64,000 nt of DNA from Pelobacter sp. GTDB lineage: Bacteria; Desulfobacterota; Desulfuromonadia; Geobacterales; Pseudopelobacteraceae. This document shows, in pieces, positions 8,843 through 17,800 of the stretch. How positions within the stretch are numbered: position 1 is the stretch's first letter; the number at the start of each line of letters is the position of its first letter. The DNA is taken from the NCBI GenBank assembly GCA_030824515.1, contig JAVBXN010000024.1:56073-120072 (forward strand). The letters are read 5' to 3'. Under the pieces are notes generated by a model. That model searched no databases. It saw only the letters and a program-made list of their open reading frames with translations, and was not told the origin of the DNA. The position numbers and the translations under genes are program-made.

Positions 8843-9700
8843 GTGGAAGAAGGCAACAGTAGGAAGTCCGGGCTTATCGAACGGCTGAGCCGTTTTGTAT
8901 CCGGACGTAAAAAAACCACCGAAGAAGAAATCTACGATTTCATAGAAGCCTCGGAAGAGGAAGGGTTGGTAAACGAGGAAGAGAGCGAAATGCTACGCTC
9001 GATTTTCTCGCTCAGGACTACGATAGTCCGGGAAGTGATGGTGCCACGCACCGAAATGGCCTGCGTAACAGTGGAGGCCACCGTTCGCGAATTGCTGGAC
9101 ACGATCATTGACTGCGGCCATTCGCGGATTCCGGTCTACGAGCAGACCATCGACAATGTGATCGGTCTGCTTTATGCCAAGGATCTGCTGAAATATTGGG
9201 GAAACCCCGAAGACACCGTTTCGGTGCGTTCGATCATGCGCCCCCCCTACTTTATTCCAGAATCGAAAAACCTCGAAGAACTGCTGCAGGAATTCAAGCG
9301 CAAACGAGTGCACTTGGCGATAGTCATCGATGAATATGGCGGCACATCCGGCCTGATCACAATCGAAGACCTGCTGGAGCAGATTGTCGGCGACATTCAG
9401 GATGAATATGACAGCGAAGAGTCGCTTCTTTTTGTCAATGCGGACGGCAGCGTTACCGCCGACGGAAGACTGCCGGTTGAAGAACTGGAAGAACATTTCG
9501 GCATCAGCATCGAATGCGACAAATTCGATTCCGTCGGTGGACTGGTATTTTATCTGACCGGCAAAATCCCGGCCATCGGTGACACTGTCGAAGGGGACGG
9601 CTTGCACCTGAAAGTGCTGGATGCAGATCCCAGGCGGGTCAAAAAAGTCGCCATAACCCGATTGAACGGTGCGGGTTCCGAAAACCAGGGGCGCGAGTGA
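8843..9700 (+). CDS. corC: CBS-domain protein of the CorC/HlyC family
   Basis: The 285-aa cytosolic protein has two CBS domains (~65-185, with VMVPRTEM and [16 protein letters not shown]) and a C-terminal CorC_HlyC domain (~200-275, [14 protein letters not shown]). It lacks the N-terminal DUF21 membrane domain of the larger relatives. CorC-type proteins are linked to magnesium and cobalt handling, and in many genomes stand between ybeY and lnt as here. The GTG at 8843 is preceded by AGGAGG with 7-bp spacing. Its stop overlaps the GTG start of lnt by 4 bp (GTGA), implying translational coupling. Confidence 0.9.
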   Translation: MEEGNSRKSGLIERLSRFVSGRKKTTEEEIYDFIEASEEEGLVNEEESEMLRSIFSLRTTIVREVMVPRTEMACVTVEATVRELLDTIIDCGHSRIPVYEQTIDNVIGLLYAKDLLKYWGNPEDTVSVRSIMRPPYFIPESKNLEELLQEFKRKRVHLAIVIDEYGGTSGLITIEDLLEQIVGDIQDEYDSEESLLFVNADGSVTADGRLPVEELEEHFGISIECDKFDSVGGLVFYLTGKIPAIGDTVEGDGLHLKVLDADPRRVKKVAITRLNGAGSENQGRE

Positions 9701-11292
9701 CCACAAAGCCGGCATTTTTTTCCACTCTCATGGAACTGTTCGATCGTCGCGGCCTGCTTGCAATCGCATCCGGCCTGCTGATCGCCCTCTCCTTCCCTAC
9801 CCCGGGGTTTTCGTTTCTGGCCTGGATCGCGCTGATTCCACTGTTGATCGCTTTGGAGGAGAGTAATGCACGAACCGCCTTCAGGGTTGGCTGCACCTGC
9901 GGCGTAACCGCCTACGCGATCATACTGTACTGGCTTAACATCGTCTTCATCCGCTACGGTCACCTGCCCTGGTCGGTCAGCGTACCTGTCTACCTGCTGC
10001 TGGTGTTCTGGCTGGCCATGTTTTATGGATTAAGCACTAGCGTTGCTCGCTTGGGCGAAAACGCCGGGATCAAGGCCGCCTTCACGCTGCCGGTGGCCTG
10101 GGTGGCCTTCGATTTCATCCGCTCCTTCCTGTTTTCCGGCTTCTCGTGGGCCATGCTTGGTCATTCCCAGTTCCGCACGCTGCCGTTGATACAAATAGCA
10201 GACCTGGGCGGAGTTTACTGCATCACACTACTGATCGTGCTGGCCAATGTAGTACTTTACCGCGCCCTGCGGGCAGTATCCGGCGCGGGAGTCCCCTATC
10301 CGGTCAAAAGCGCCATGATCCTTCTGGTACTGCTGCTCGCGACGCTTTTCTACGGCTTCGACCAGCTGCGAAAGAATGACTCAAACACGGCGCTGAAACC
10401 AATGCGTGTGGCCCTGATCCAGGGAAACATTCCGCAGGATATCAAGTGGAGTTCCCAATTCCGGGACAGCACTGTTGATACGTATGAACGCCTGACGCGC
10501 GAAGCAGCCAAAGGTGGCGTTGATCTGATAGTCTGGCCGGAGAGCGCGGTTCCGTTCTTCTTCCAGGACGAACCGCAACAGGCCGAGCGCATCAGGGGAC
10601 TGGCCAGGGAAACCGGCGCGTATCTGCTTTTGGGAAGCCCGGCGCATGAACTGCGCAACGGCAAGAACACCTTCCTGAACAGTGCCTTCATGCTTTCCCC
10701 AACCGGTGAAACAACCGGTCGCGCCGACAAGCTGCATCTGGTCCCTTTCGGCGAATACGTGCCTCTGGGCAGCATCCTGACCTTCATCAACAAGATCGTG
10801 GTGGGAATCGGCGATTTTGCCCCGGGCGAAAAAGCGGTTCCGCTGGATGCCGGCAAAGCGAAAGTCGGCATCCAGGTCTGCTATGAGGTGATCTTTCCGG
10901 AACTGGCCCGCGAATATGTCAGGGCGGGGGCGCGGGTACTGGTGGCGATCACCAACGACGCCTGGTTCGGACGTTCATCGGCACCCTACCAGCACCTGTC
11001 GATTTCTGTATTCCGGGCGATCGAAACCCGCACACCGCTGATCCGGGCCGCCAATACCGGCATAACCGCGATCGTTGACAAAAACGGACATATCAGCACG
11101 ATGACCGGGCTGTTTGTGGAAGGTTATCGTACCGGAGAGATCGAACCGGGCAGCGGACAATCGCTGTACCTTGAAATCGGAGACGCCCCCGCCATGCTCT
11201 GCCTGCTGCTGACGGCCGGCGTGGCGCTGCTGGCATGGCGCAGGCGCAACAATACATCTACGAGGAGTGAATCATGTACAGAGAAGAAGTAG
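9697..11292 (+). CDS. lnt: Apolipoprotein N-acyltransferase
   Basis: This 531-aa inner-membrane enzyme transfers an acyl chain from phospholipid to the N-terminal cysteine of lipoproteins. It has six or more TM helices (~20-220), a nitrilase-like periplasmic domain (~235-485) and a final TM helix (~495-515). The catalytic triad is visible as Glu in WPESAVPF, Lys in KLHLVPFGEY and Cys in GIQVCYE. The length and order are normal for the family. It is coupled to corC by a GTGA overlap, and its 3' end overlaps the start of prfB by 19 bp. Confidence 0.95.
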   Translation: MTTKPAFFSTLMELFDRRGLLAIASGLLIALSFPTPGFSFLAWIALIPLLIALEESNARTAFRVGCTCGVTAYAIILYWLNIVFIRYGHLPWSVSVPVYLLLVFWLAMFYGLSTSVARLGENAGIKAAFTLPVAWVAFDFIRSFLFSGFSWAMLGHSQFRTLPLIQIADLGGVYCITLLIVLANVVLYRALRAVSGAGVPYPVKSAMILLVLLLATLFYGFDQLRKNDSNTALKPMRVALIQGNIPQDIKWSSQFRDSTVDTYERLTREAAKGGVDLIVWPESAVPFFFQDEPQQAERIRGLARETGAYLLLGSPAHELRNGKNTFLNSAFMLSPTGETTGRADKLHLVPFGEYVPLGSILTFINKIVVGIGDFAPGEKAVPLDAGKAKVGIQVCYEVIFPELAREYVRAGARVLVAITNDAWFGRSSAPYQHLSISVFRAIETRTPLIRAANTGITAIVDKNGHISTMTGLFVEGYRTGEIEPGSGQSLYLEIGDAPAMLCLLLTAGVALLAWRRRNNTSTRSESCTEKK

Positions 11293-12393
11293 CCCGATTG
11301 AAGGACTGTGAAGAGCGGATCGCCAAGCTTCGGGGGTCTCTTTGACATAGATGACAAACGCGAATCGGTCCAGGAGATCGAATCGATCATGGCGGTTCCC
11401 GGATTCTGGGATGACACCGGAAAATCGCAGGAGATCATCAAGAAGCGCACTCTTCTGGAAAAGACCGTCCAGAGCTGGGATGACCTGCTGCGCCAGGCCG
11501 AGGACGCAAAGGTCATGATCGAACTGGGTGAAGAGGCCCAGGATGCCGAAACCCTGGTGGAAGTAGCCGGCATGATGGATCGCCTGACCAAGGCGGTCGA
11601 AGCGGCCGAATTCCAGCGCATGCTATCCGGGGACCACGACCGCAACTCCTGCTTCATAACCATCAACCCCGGCGCCGGCGGCACCGAATCCCAGGACTGG
11701 GCCGAAATGCTTTTGCGCATGTACCTGCGCTACTGCGAGAAAAAAGGATGGAAAACAACCATCACCGAATTCCAGGCCGGTGACGAGGCCGGGCTGAAAT
11801 CGGCCACCTTCAGCGTCAGCGGTGAATACGCCTATGGCTACCTTAAGGCCGAGGCCGGCATCCACCGCCTGGTACGCATCTCCCCCTTCGACAGCAACGC
11901 CCGCCGCCACACATCGTTCGCATCAATGTACGCCTTCCCGGAAATCGAGGAGGACGACATCAACATCAAGATCAGCGATTCCGACCTGCGGGTGGATACC
12001 TTCCGCTCCGGCGGAGCCGGCGGCCAGCACGTCAACACCACCGACTCGGCCGTGCGTATCACGCACATCCCCACCGGCATCGTGGTGGCCTGCCAGAGCG
12101 AACGCAGCCAGATATCCAACCGTGGCACCGCGATGAAAGTCTTGCGAGCCAAACTGTACGAACGGGAAGTTGAAGAGCGTAGCGCCAAGGCCTCGGAAAT
12201 TGCCGCCGAAAAGAAGGATATCGGCTGGGGCAGTCAGATCCGCTCCTATGTGCTGCACCCCTACAAAATGGTAAAGGATCTGCGGACCGGTGTGGAATCG
12301 GGCAACCCGGACGCCGTGCTGGACGGTTCCCTGGAGGAATTCGTGGTGGCCTGGCTGATGGGAGTCAGGCGACAAGTTGGTGATGTGGAATAA
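11274..12393 (+). CDS. prfB: Peptide chain release factor 2, programmed +1 frameshift
   Basis: RF2 ends translation at UGA and UAA. Translation starts at the ATG at 11274 (GAGGAG upstream), runs 23 codons to CTT, meets an in-frame TGA at 11343-11345 and shifts +1 to GAC at 11344, giving 372 aa. The downstream frame carries the RF2 recognition motif SPF (RISPFDSNA) and the catalytic GGQ (SGGAGGQHVN). Listing only the downstream open frame would lose the first 23 residues. The gene overlaps lnt and is followed 15 bp later by a histidine kinase. Confidence 0.95.
11331..11346 (+). promoter_or_regulatory. RF2 autoregulatory frameshift site
   Basis: CGG GGG TCT CTT TGA C has the same layout as the E. 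coli prfB site: a purine-rich internal Shine-Dalgarno-like stretch, then the slippery CTT and the poorly terminating TGA C. When RF2 is scarce the ribosome slips +1 and makes more RF2. Confidence 0.93.
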
Positions 12394-12408
12394 CGGGAGC
12401 TGCCGACC

Positions 12409-14742
12409 ATGACACTGCAAGAAAAACTTTCAACATTCCGCAACAGCTTTCAGTTCAGGCTCTTCTATGTCTTCACTCTGCTGACGGCGCTGCTCTCTTT
12501 CCTGATCAGCACGATGTACGTTGCCAGTGAAATCCGCGAGAAGAGAAGCAATGCGACCACGCATCTGCGCCAGTTGGCCCGCCAAATGGTAGATTCCGTG
12601 CGTCTGCCGCTTTATGCCGAGAACCGCGAGCAACTGAGGCCGATTGCGGAAATCATCTACCATACCCAGCAAATTCAGGCGGTGATGATTACCTCGTCAA
12701 GTGGAAAGGTGCTGGTGGACCTGCGTGCCCCGACTTATTCCGACACGGGCAAATACATCGTCGAAGAGCATGAAGTATCAAGCAACCCGGTAATTCCTTC
12801 TATTGAAAGTACAGTTACCGGAGACAGTGACTCGTCCCCACCGTCAGTAATCGGAAAGATCCGACTGGAGCGGGATACGTCCGACCTCTCAAGTGAAATT
12901 AGTCAGCTTATCCTGTTTTCAGCATCCTCGGCCATCATATTCTGGCTGGTGATCACATCGGTCTGCTACCTGCTGCTGCGGCGTGTTACGCTTTCCTTCA
13001 ATGAACTCATACGCGGACTGAAACTGATGCAGGAAGGTGATTATACTTCCAGGATAAACATATTATCCTCCGATGAACCGGGCCAGGCCGCGATTGCAAT
13101 CAACGAACTGGCAAACAGATTGATGCACCGGGAAGCAGATAACATGCAGCTCAATCAGGAGTTGCTTGAGTCCAACTATTCGCTGGAAGAGGAAATTATC
13201 GAGCGTACCCAGGCAGAGCAGGCTGTGCGTGAAAGCGAGCAGAACCTGAAGATTCTGCTGGACGTGATGCCGGTAGGTGTCGGTTGGAACGACCAGGACG
13301 GGAATATCGAATACCTGAACCAGTTCTTCGTGGAGCGATTCGGCTACGGCCGCGACGAAATCCTGACCGCCGGGGACTGGTTCTCACATGCCTACCCGGA
13401 CCCGGACTACCGCAAACAGATCAAGGAACGGCACAGGTCTGTCCTTGAGACCGGGATGCAGGACAACAGCTACACACCGATGTTTGAAGCCAAGGTAACC
13501 TGCAAGGACGGTACTGTCCGGCAAGTGATCACCAAGATGTCCATTTTCAAAAAACGTACCGTTCTGATTCTGATCGACATTACCGATCGCGAAATTTTAC
13601 AGGAACAGATCATCAAAACCCAGAAGCTTGAGTCGATCGGCATCCTGGCCGGCGGGATCGCGCACAATTTCAACAACGCCCTGACCGGTGTGCTCGGCTT
13701 TATCTCTCTGGCAGCCAAGCAACTGGACGAATCGCACAGGGCCTCGACTTTGCTGCAGCATGCCGAAAAAGCCACAAAACGGGCAGCCGGCATGGCCAAG
13801 CAGCTTTTGACATTTGCGCGAGGCGGTGCGCCATTGAAAAAGCCGGTATCATTACTAAAGTTGGTCGAAGAGTCTGTAGAACTGGCGTTAAATGGAACCA
13901 ACGTTCGCGCACTGATCCGGATACCGGAATCGACACACGCCATATTGGCCGATGAAGACCAGCTGAGCCAGGCATTCGCAAACATTACGATCAATGCGGT
14001 TCAGGCCATGCCCAATGGCGGAACACTGTCGATTTCCGCCGAGAACGTCATGCTTACCGGCAACTCGGACCTGACCGGCCGGAAATCTCCACACGTCCGC
14101 CTGACATTTACCGACGAAGGACATGGCATCCCTGCGGAAGAACTTAACAAGATTTTCGACCCCTATTACACTACCAAGCCCTCCAACACAGGCCTGGGAC
14201 TGGCTTCGGTTCATTCGATCATCATCAAGCACGACGGACAGATCCTGGTGGATTCAACCGTAGGCGTCGGGACCACCTTCACGCTGACACTCCCGTCAAC
14301 CGGCCGCTTGCCCGCGACTGGTGAAACTGTAAATGATAAGTTAATATCACCGAACCGGCCGACAGGCTCGATTCTGGTGATGGATGACGAGGAGACCATA
14401 CGTGATGTGGCCAGAGAGACGATCAGTTTTCTGGGATATCAGGTCACGACCTGTAGCAATGGCGAGGAAGCGATTGCAAAATATACAGAAGCCTATGAAA
14501 CCGGTTCCCCATACATGGCGGTAATCCTCGATCTGACGATTCCATGCGGCATGGGCGGAGTCGTGACCGCAAAGCGTATCCTGGCAATTGATCCCGCCGC
14601 CAGACTGATTGTATCAAGCGGATATTCATTCGATCCTGTGATGTCGGAATTCAAAGACTACGGTTTCTGCGCTGCCATCGAAAAACCATACCGGGCCGAC
14701 GTACTCGGCAACAAACTTGCTCTTCTGAAATCAGCGCTATAG
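12409..14742 (+). CDS. Hybrid sensor histidine kinase (HAMP-PAS-HisKA-HATPase-REC)
   Basis: This 777-aa membrane sensor has TM1 at ~18-40, a ~120-residue periplasmic part, TM2 at ~163-188, HAMP (~190-245), a short coiled coil, PAS (~270-395), HisKA with the phospho-acceptor His in GGIAHNFNNA (~420), HATPase_c (~510-640, GHGIP and GLGLA) and a C-terminal receiver (~655-775, MDDEE, LDLTIP and EKPY). The signal is unknown. No separate response regulator or DNA-binding partner is adjacent, so it may pass phosphate elsewhere or act through its own receiver. It follows prfB by 15 bp and a terminator ends the transcript. Confidence 0.92.
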   Translation: MTLQEKLSTFRNSFQFRLFYVFTLLTALLSFLISTMYVASEIREKRSNATTHLRQLARQMVDSVRLPLYAENREQLRPIAEIIYHTQQIQAVMITSSSGKVLVDLRAPTYSDTGKYIVEEHEVSSNPVIPSIESTVTGDSDSSPPSVIGKIRLERDTSDLSSEISQLILFSASSAIIFWLVITSVCYLLLRRVTLSFNELIRGLKLMQEGDYTSRINILSSDEPGQAAIAINELANRLMHREADNMQLNQELLESNYSLEEEIIERTQAEQAVRESEQNLKILLDVMPVGVGWNDQDGNIEYLNQFFVERFGYGRDEILTAGDWFSHAYPDPDYRKQIKERHRSVLETGMQDNSYTPMFEAKVTCKDGTVRQVITKMSIFKKRTVLILIDITDREILQEQIIKTQKLESIGILAGGIAHNFNNALTGVLGFISLAAKQLDESHRASTLLQHAEKATKRAAGMAKQLLTFARGGAPLKKPVSLLKLVEESVELALNGTNVRALIRIPESTHAILADEDQLSQAFANITINAVQAMPNGGTLSISAENVMLTGNSDLTGRKSPHVRLTFTDEGHGIPAEELNKIFDPYYTTKPSNTGLGLASVHSIIIKHDGQILVDSTVGVGTTFTLTLPSTGRLPATGETVNDKLISPNRPTGSILVMDDEETIRDVARETISFLGYQVTTCSNGEEAIAKYTEAYETGSPYMAVILDLTIPCGMGGVVTAKRILAIDPAARLIVSSGYSFDPVMSEFKDYGFCAAIEKPYRADVLGNKLALLKSAL

Positions 14743-14766
14743 CAAGACCTGCATACCTTACTCAAG

Positions 14767-14789
14767 ACCGCCGACATGGCGGTTTTTTT
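14767..14789 (+). terminator. Rho-independent terminator after the hybrid kinase
   Basis: ACCGCC-GACAT-GGCGGT forms a perfect 6-bp GC-rich stem with a 5-nt loop and is followed by TTTTTTG. It lies 25 bp past the kinase stop and probably ends the + strand series starting near xerD. Confidence 0.85.
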
Positions 14790-14896
14790 GTAAGTCCGGT
14801 ACGGTGTATTTCAAATCCCAATCAACTACATCGAAAATATTCTCTCACCGCAACCAGCGCATCCAATTCCGCCAAATCCCATCACCCTGAATACGG

Positions 14897-17800
14897 CTAT
14901 TTGATCACGATCCGGTCCACCAGCAAGTCACCTTTGCTGACCGTCAGCGGACCGGTGACGTTGGTAGTTCCAGATGTGGTCACATAACCGGTGTCATAGC
15001 CCCCCTTCAGTTTCACAGCGATGTTGCGGTTGGCGTCCAGCGTGCCGGCAAGGGTATTGTCCAGCAGCTGTATCACGGCGCCGTCGTAGGCCGCGTCGTA
15101 GACCTGCTGCAGGGTCTTGTAGATCGTCCCGTCAATGCGCAGCAACGCCGCCGGGATAAAATCGGCGCTGACCGTTTTTTCGCCATTCATCAAAACGCTG
15201 CATGTCGTCGCTGTGCCGCTGCACGCCCCGCCCCAACCGCTGAAGTTTGAGAGCACCGAGGGAGTGGCATAAAGGTTGACCGTGCCGGAGAAGGTATTGG
15301 AGCAACTGCCGCTGAAACAGGAAATGCCGGCCGGACTGCTGGTGACGGTGCCTGTTCCGGTGCCCCCGACGGTGACTGTCAGGAGGGGGATGCTGACGGT
15401 CAGGGTAGCGCCGTAGGGGTCGGAAATATTGCCGGCGGCATCCCTGGCAAAGGCATAGAGGGTCTTGGCGCCGGCGGTGACAAAAGTGTAACTGCCTGGC
15501 GCGGACGGAGTCCAAGCGCAGCCGTTGCCTGTCTCGGATTCGGTAACGCAGTAGCCGGTGACCAGTGCATTATCGCTAGCCGCAATGGTGATGTCGGCGA
15601 TCAGGAAGTTGGTGCGTGGCACTGCGCCGAAGGTGTTGACGACCGGCCGGGTCAGGTCGTTTATCACCAGGGTGCCGCTGGCGCTGCCCTGGTAGTTGGC
15701 GTCGCTGATGACGCCGACAACGGTATAACTGCCGACATTGGACGGAGGCGTGGGACTGTTGTTGTAGGTGAAGCTGACACTCTTGCCGGCCGGGTTGGTG
15801 GTGGCGGTGGCAACCTTTGCCGTACCATCCCAGGTATGGCTGAGGTTGCCCAGGATCACCGTGGCGGTTGCCTTGGCGATCACCAGTGTTCCGCTGGCGC
15901 TGCCCTGGTAGTTAGCGTCGTCGATTGTTGCCGCTACCGCATAACTGCCGGCATTGACCGGTGCCGCTGGGCTGTTGTTGTAGGTGAAGGTTACGGACTT
16001 GCCGGCCGGATCCGTGGTGGCGGTAGCATACATGGGGTTGCCGTTGTAGGTCTGGCTGAGGCTGCCCAGTGTGACCGTGGCGGCGGCTTTGGCAACCACC
16101 ATGCCGGCGGTCAGGCTTGGCGCGGCGCTGTAGCTGGCATTGCCCGCCTGGGAAGCCCGAAGCTGGATGGTACCGGCGCCGCTGATGGTCAAGATATTGC
16201 CGTTGATGCTGCCGGGGCCGCTGATGACGCTGAAACTGACCGGCAGGCCGGAGCTGGCGGTGGCGACCAGGGTGATCGGCCCGTCGCCGTAGGTGGCGCT
16301 GGCGGGTGGCGAGAAACCGGTTATCGTCTGGGGAGCGAAGAATACGCGCAGCAGCGGATAGCTCTGGCCCTCGAAGATGCGCCAGACCGTGGCGGCGCTG
16401 TCGCCGGAGGCGGAAATATCCCAAGCACCGTAGGTCGCTTGCGACATCATCTCGACCGTTGACTTGCCGCTGCCGGCTCCATTGTCTACGAGCATGGAGT
16501 TGACGCTGTTGTCCCAGAAACCGTTATTGATTGAGCCGCCGTAATCGCCGTTGATCCATCCCACCAGTCCTCCGACACCGTTTCCGGTTCCAGTGACGGC
16601 TCCGCTGTTATAGACGTTGTCGAGCCGGCCGTAATTGGCCCCGGTCAACCCGCCAACCCAATCGGCGCCGGTGACGCTGCCGCTGCTAAAGGAATCGCTG
16701 ATCGAGCTGGAGAGCAGGTTGAAGACATAGTTTTCACCAACCAGCCCGCCGACATACCAGCCACCATTTACTTCAGCGGCACTGAAGCAGTTGCTGATGG
16801 TATTTGCGTGGTTGCAGCCCACCAGCCCGCCGGCGTAGTAGTGGGAGCCGCTGACACTGCCGCTGGTGAAGGAGTGGCTGATATAACCGTCGTTTTGCCC
16901 GGCCAGGCCGCCGACATAATCATAGCCGCTGACAAATGCGCTGGAGAAGGAGGTGGCGATGGTTCCGGCGTTGTTCCCCACCAGACCTCCGACATAGCTT
17001 CCACCGCTGATGCTGCCGCCGGACAGCCCCGTATTGCGGACCTTTGCCGTGACGCCGGTTACGGCAAACAATCCGACATTATTAATACCACGGTTGATGT
17101 TAAGTTCGCTGACCGTATGACCGAGGCCGTCGAAGACGCCGCTAAAGGGAACATCCGTCCCCAACGGCATGAAGCCGGCGCCGCTGTCCCAGCTGGCGGT
17201 GTCGGCGGCCATGATATTGGCTCCCAGGGCGTACCTGCCGTTGGGCGCCCCGTTGATCCCCTGCAAATCTGTCGGGGTTACGGAGCCTGCGGCACCAAGG
17301 CTGTTGATGACGGTAAAACCTTCGCCATTGATGGTCAGAAAACCGGCGCCACTGCGACCGGGAAAATCGATCCTGCCATGGAAGCCCAGACTGCTCAACC
17401 CGGTTTTAATGGAGCCGGCAGTGGTATTCATGACCAGCGCGGACTGGCCGGCGGCGGTCAGCACCGCGTTGACGTTGATGTCGCGGGCCGCATTGAGGGA
17501 GAGTGTATTGGCGCTCCAGGAGAGGGGGACGTTGAAGTGGATGTCGCCGGCCACTCCCATACCGGTGTCGATTATAACGCTGATCCCCGCATTCAGACGC
17601 GCCTCGATCTCGGCGATGGAAACGTTGGCCAGGGCTCCGCCAGGTGTCCAGACGTCCGGTGAATTCCCGGACCAGGCGCCGTTGTTGCTGGCCGCGCTGC
17701 TGATGGTTACGTCGGGTATGTATTCGAAGGCGGCCGACACGGTGCAATCCGCGATGACCGCGTTGGTGGTGTAAGATATGCCGTTGGTCGGGTCATGGGG

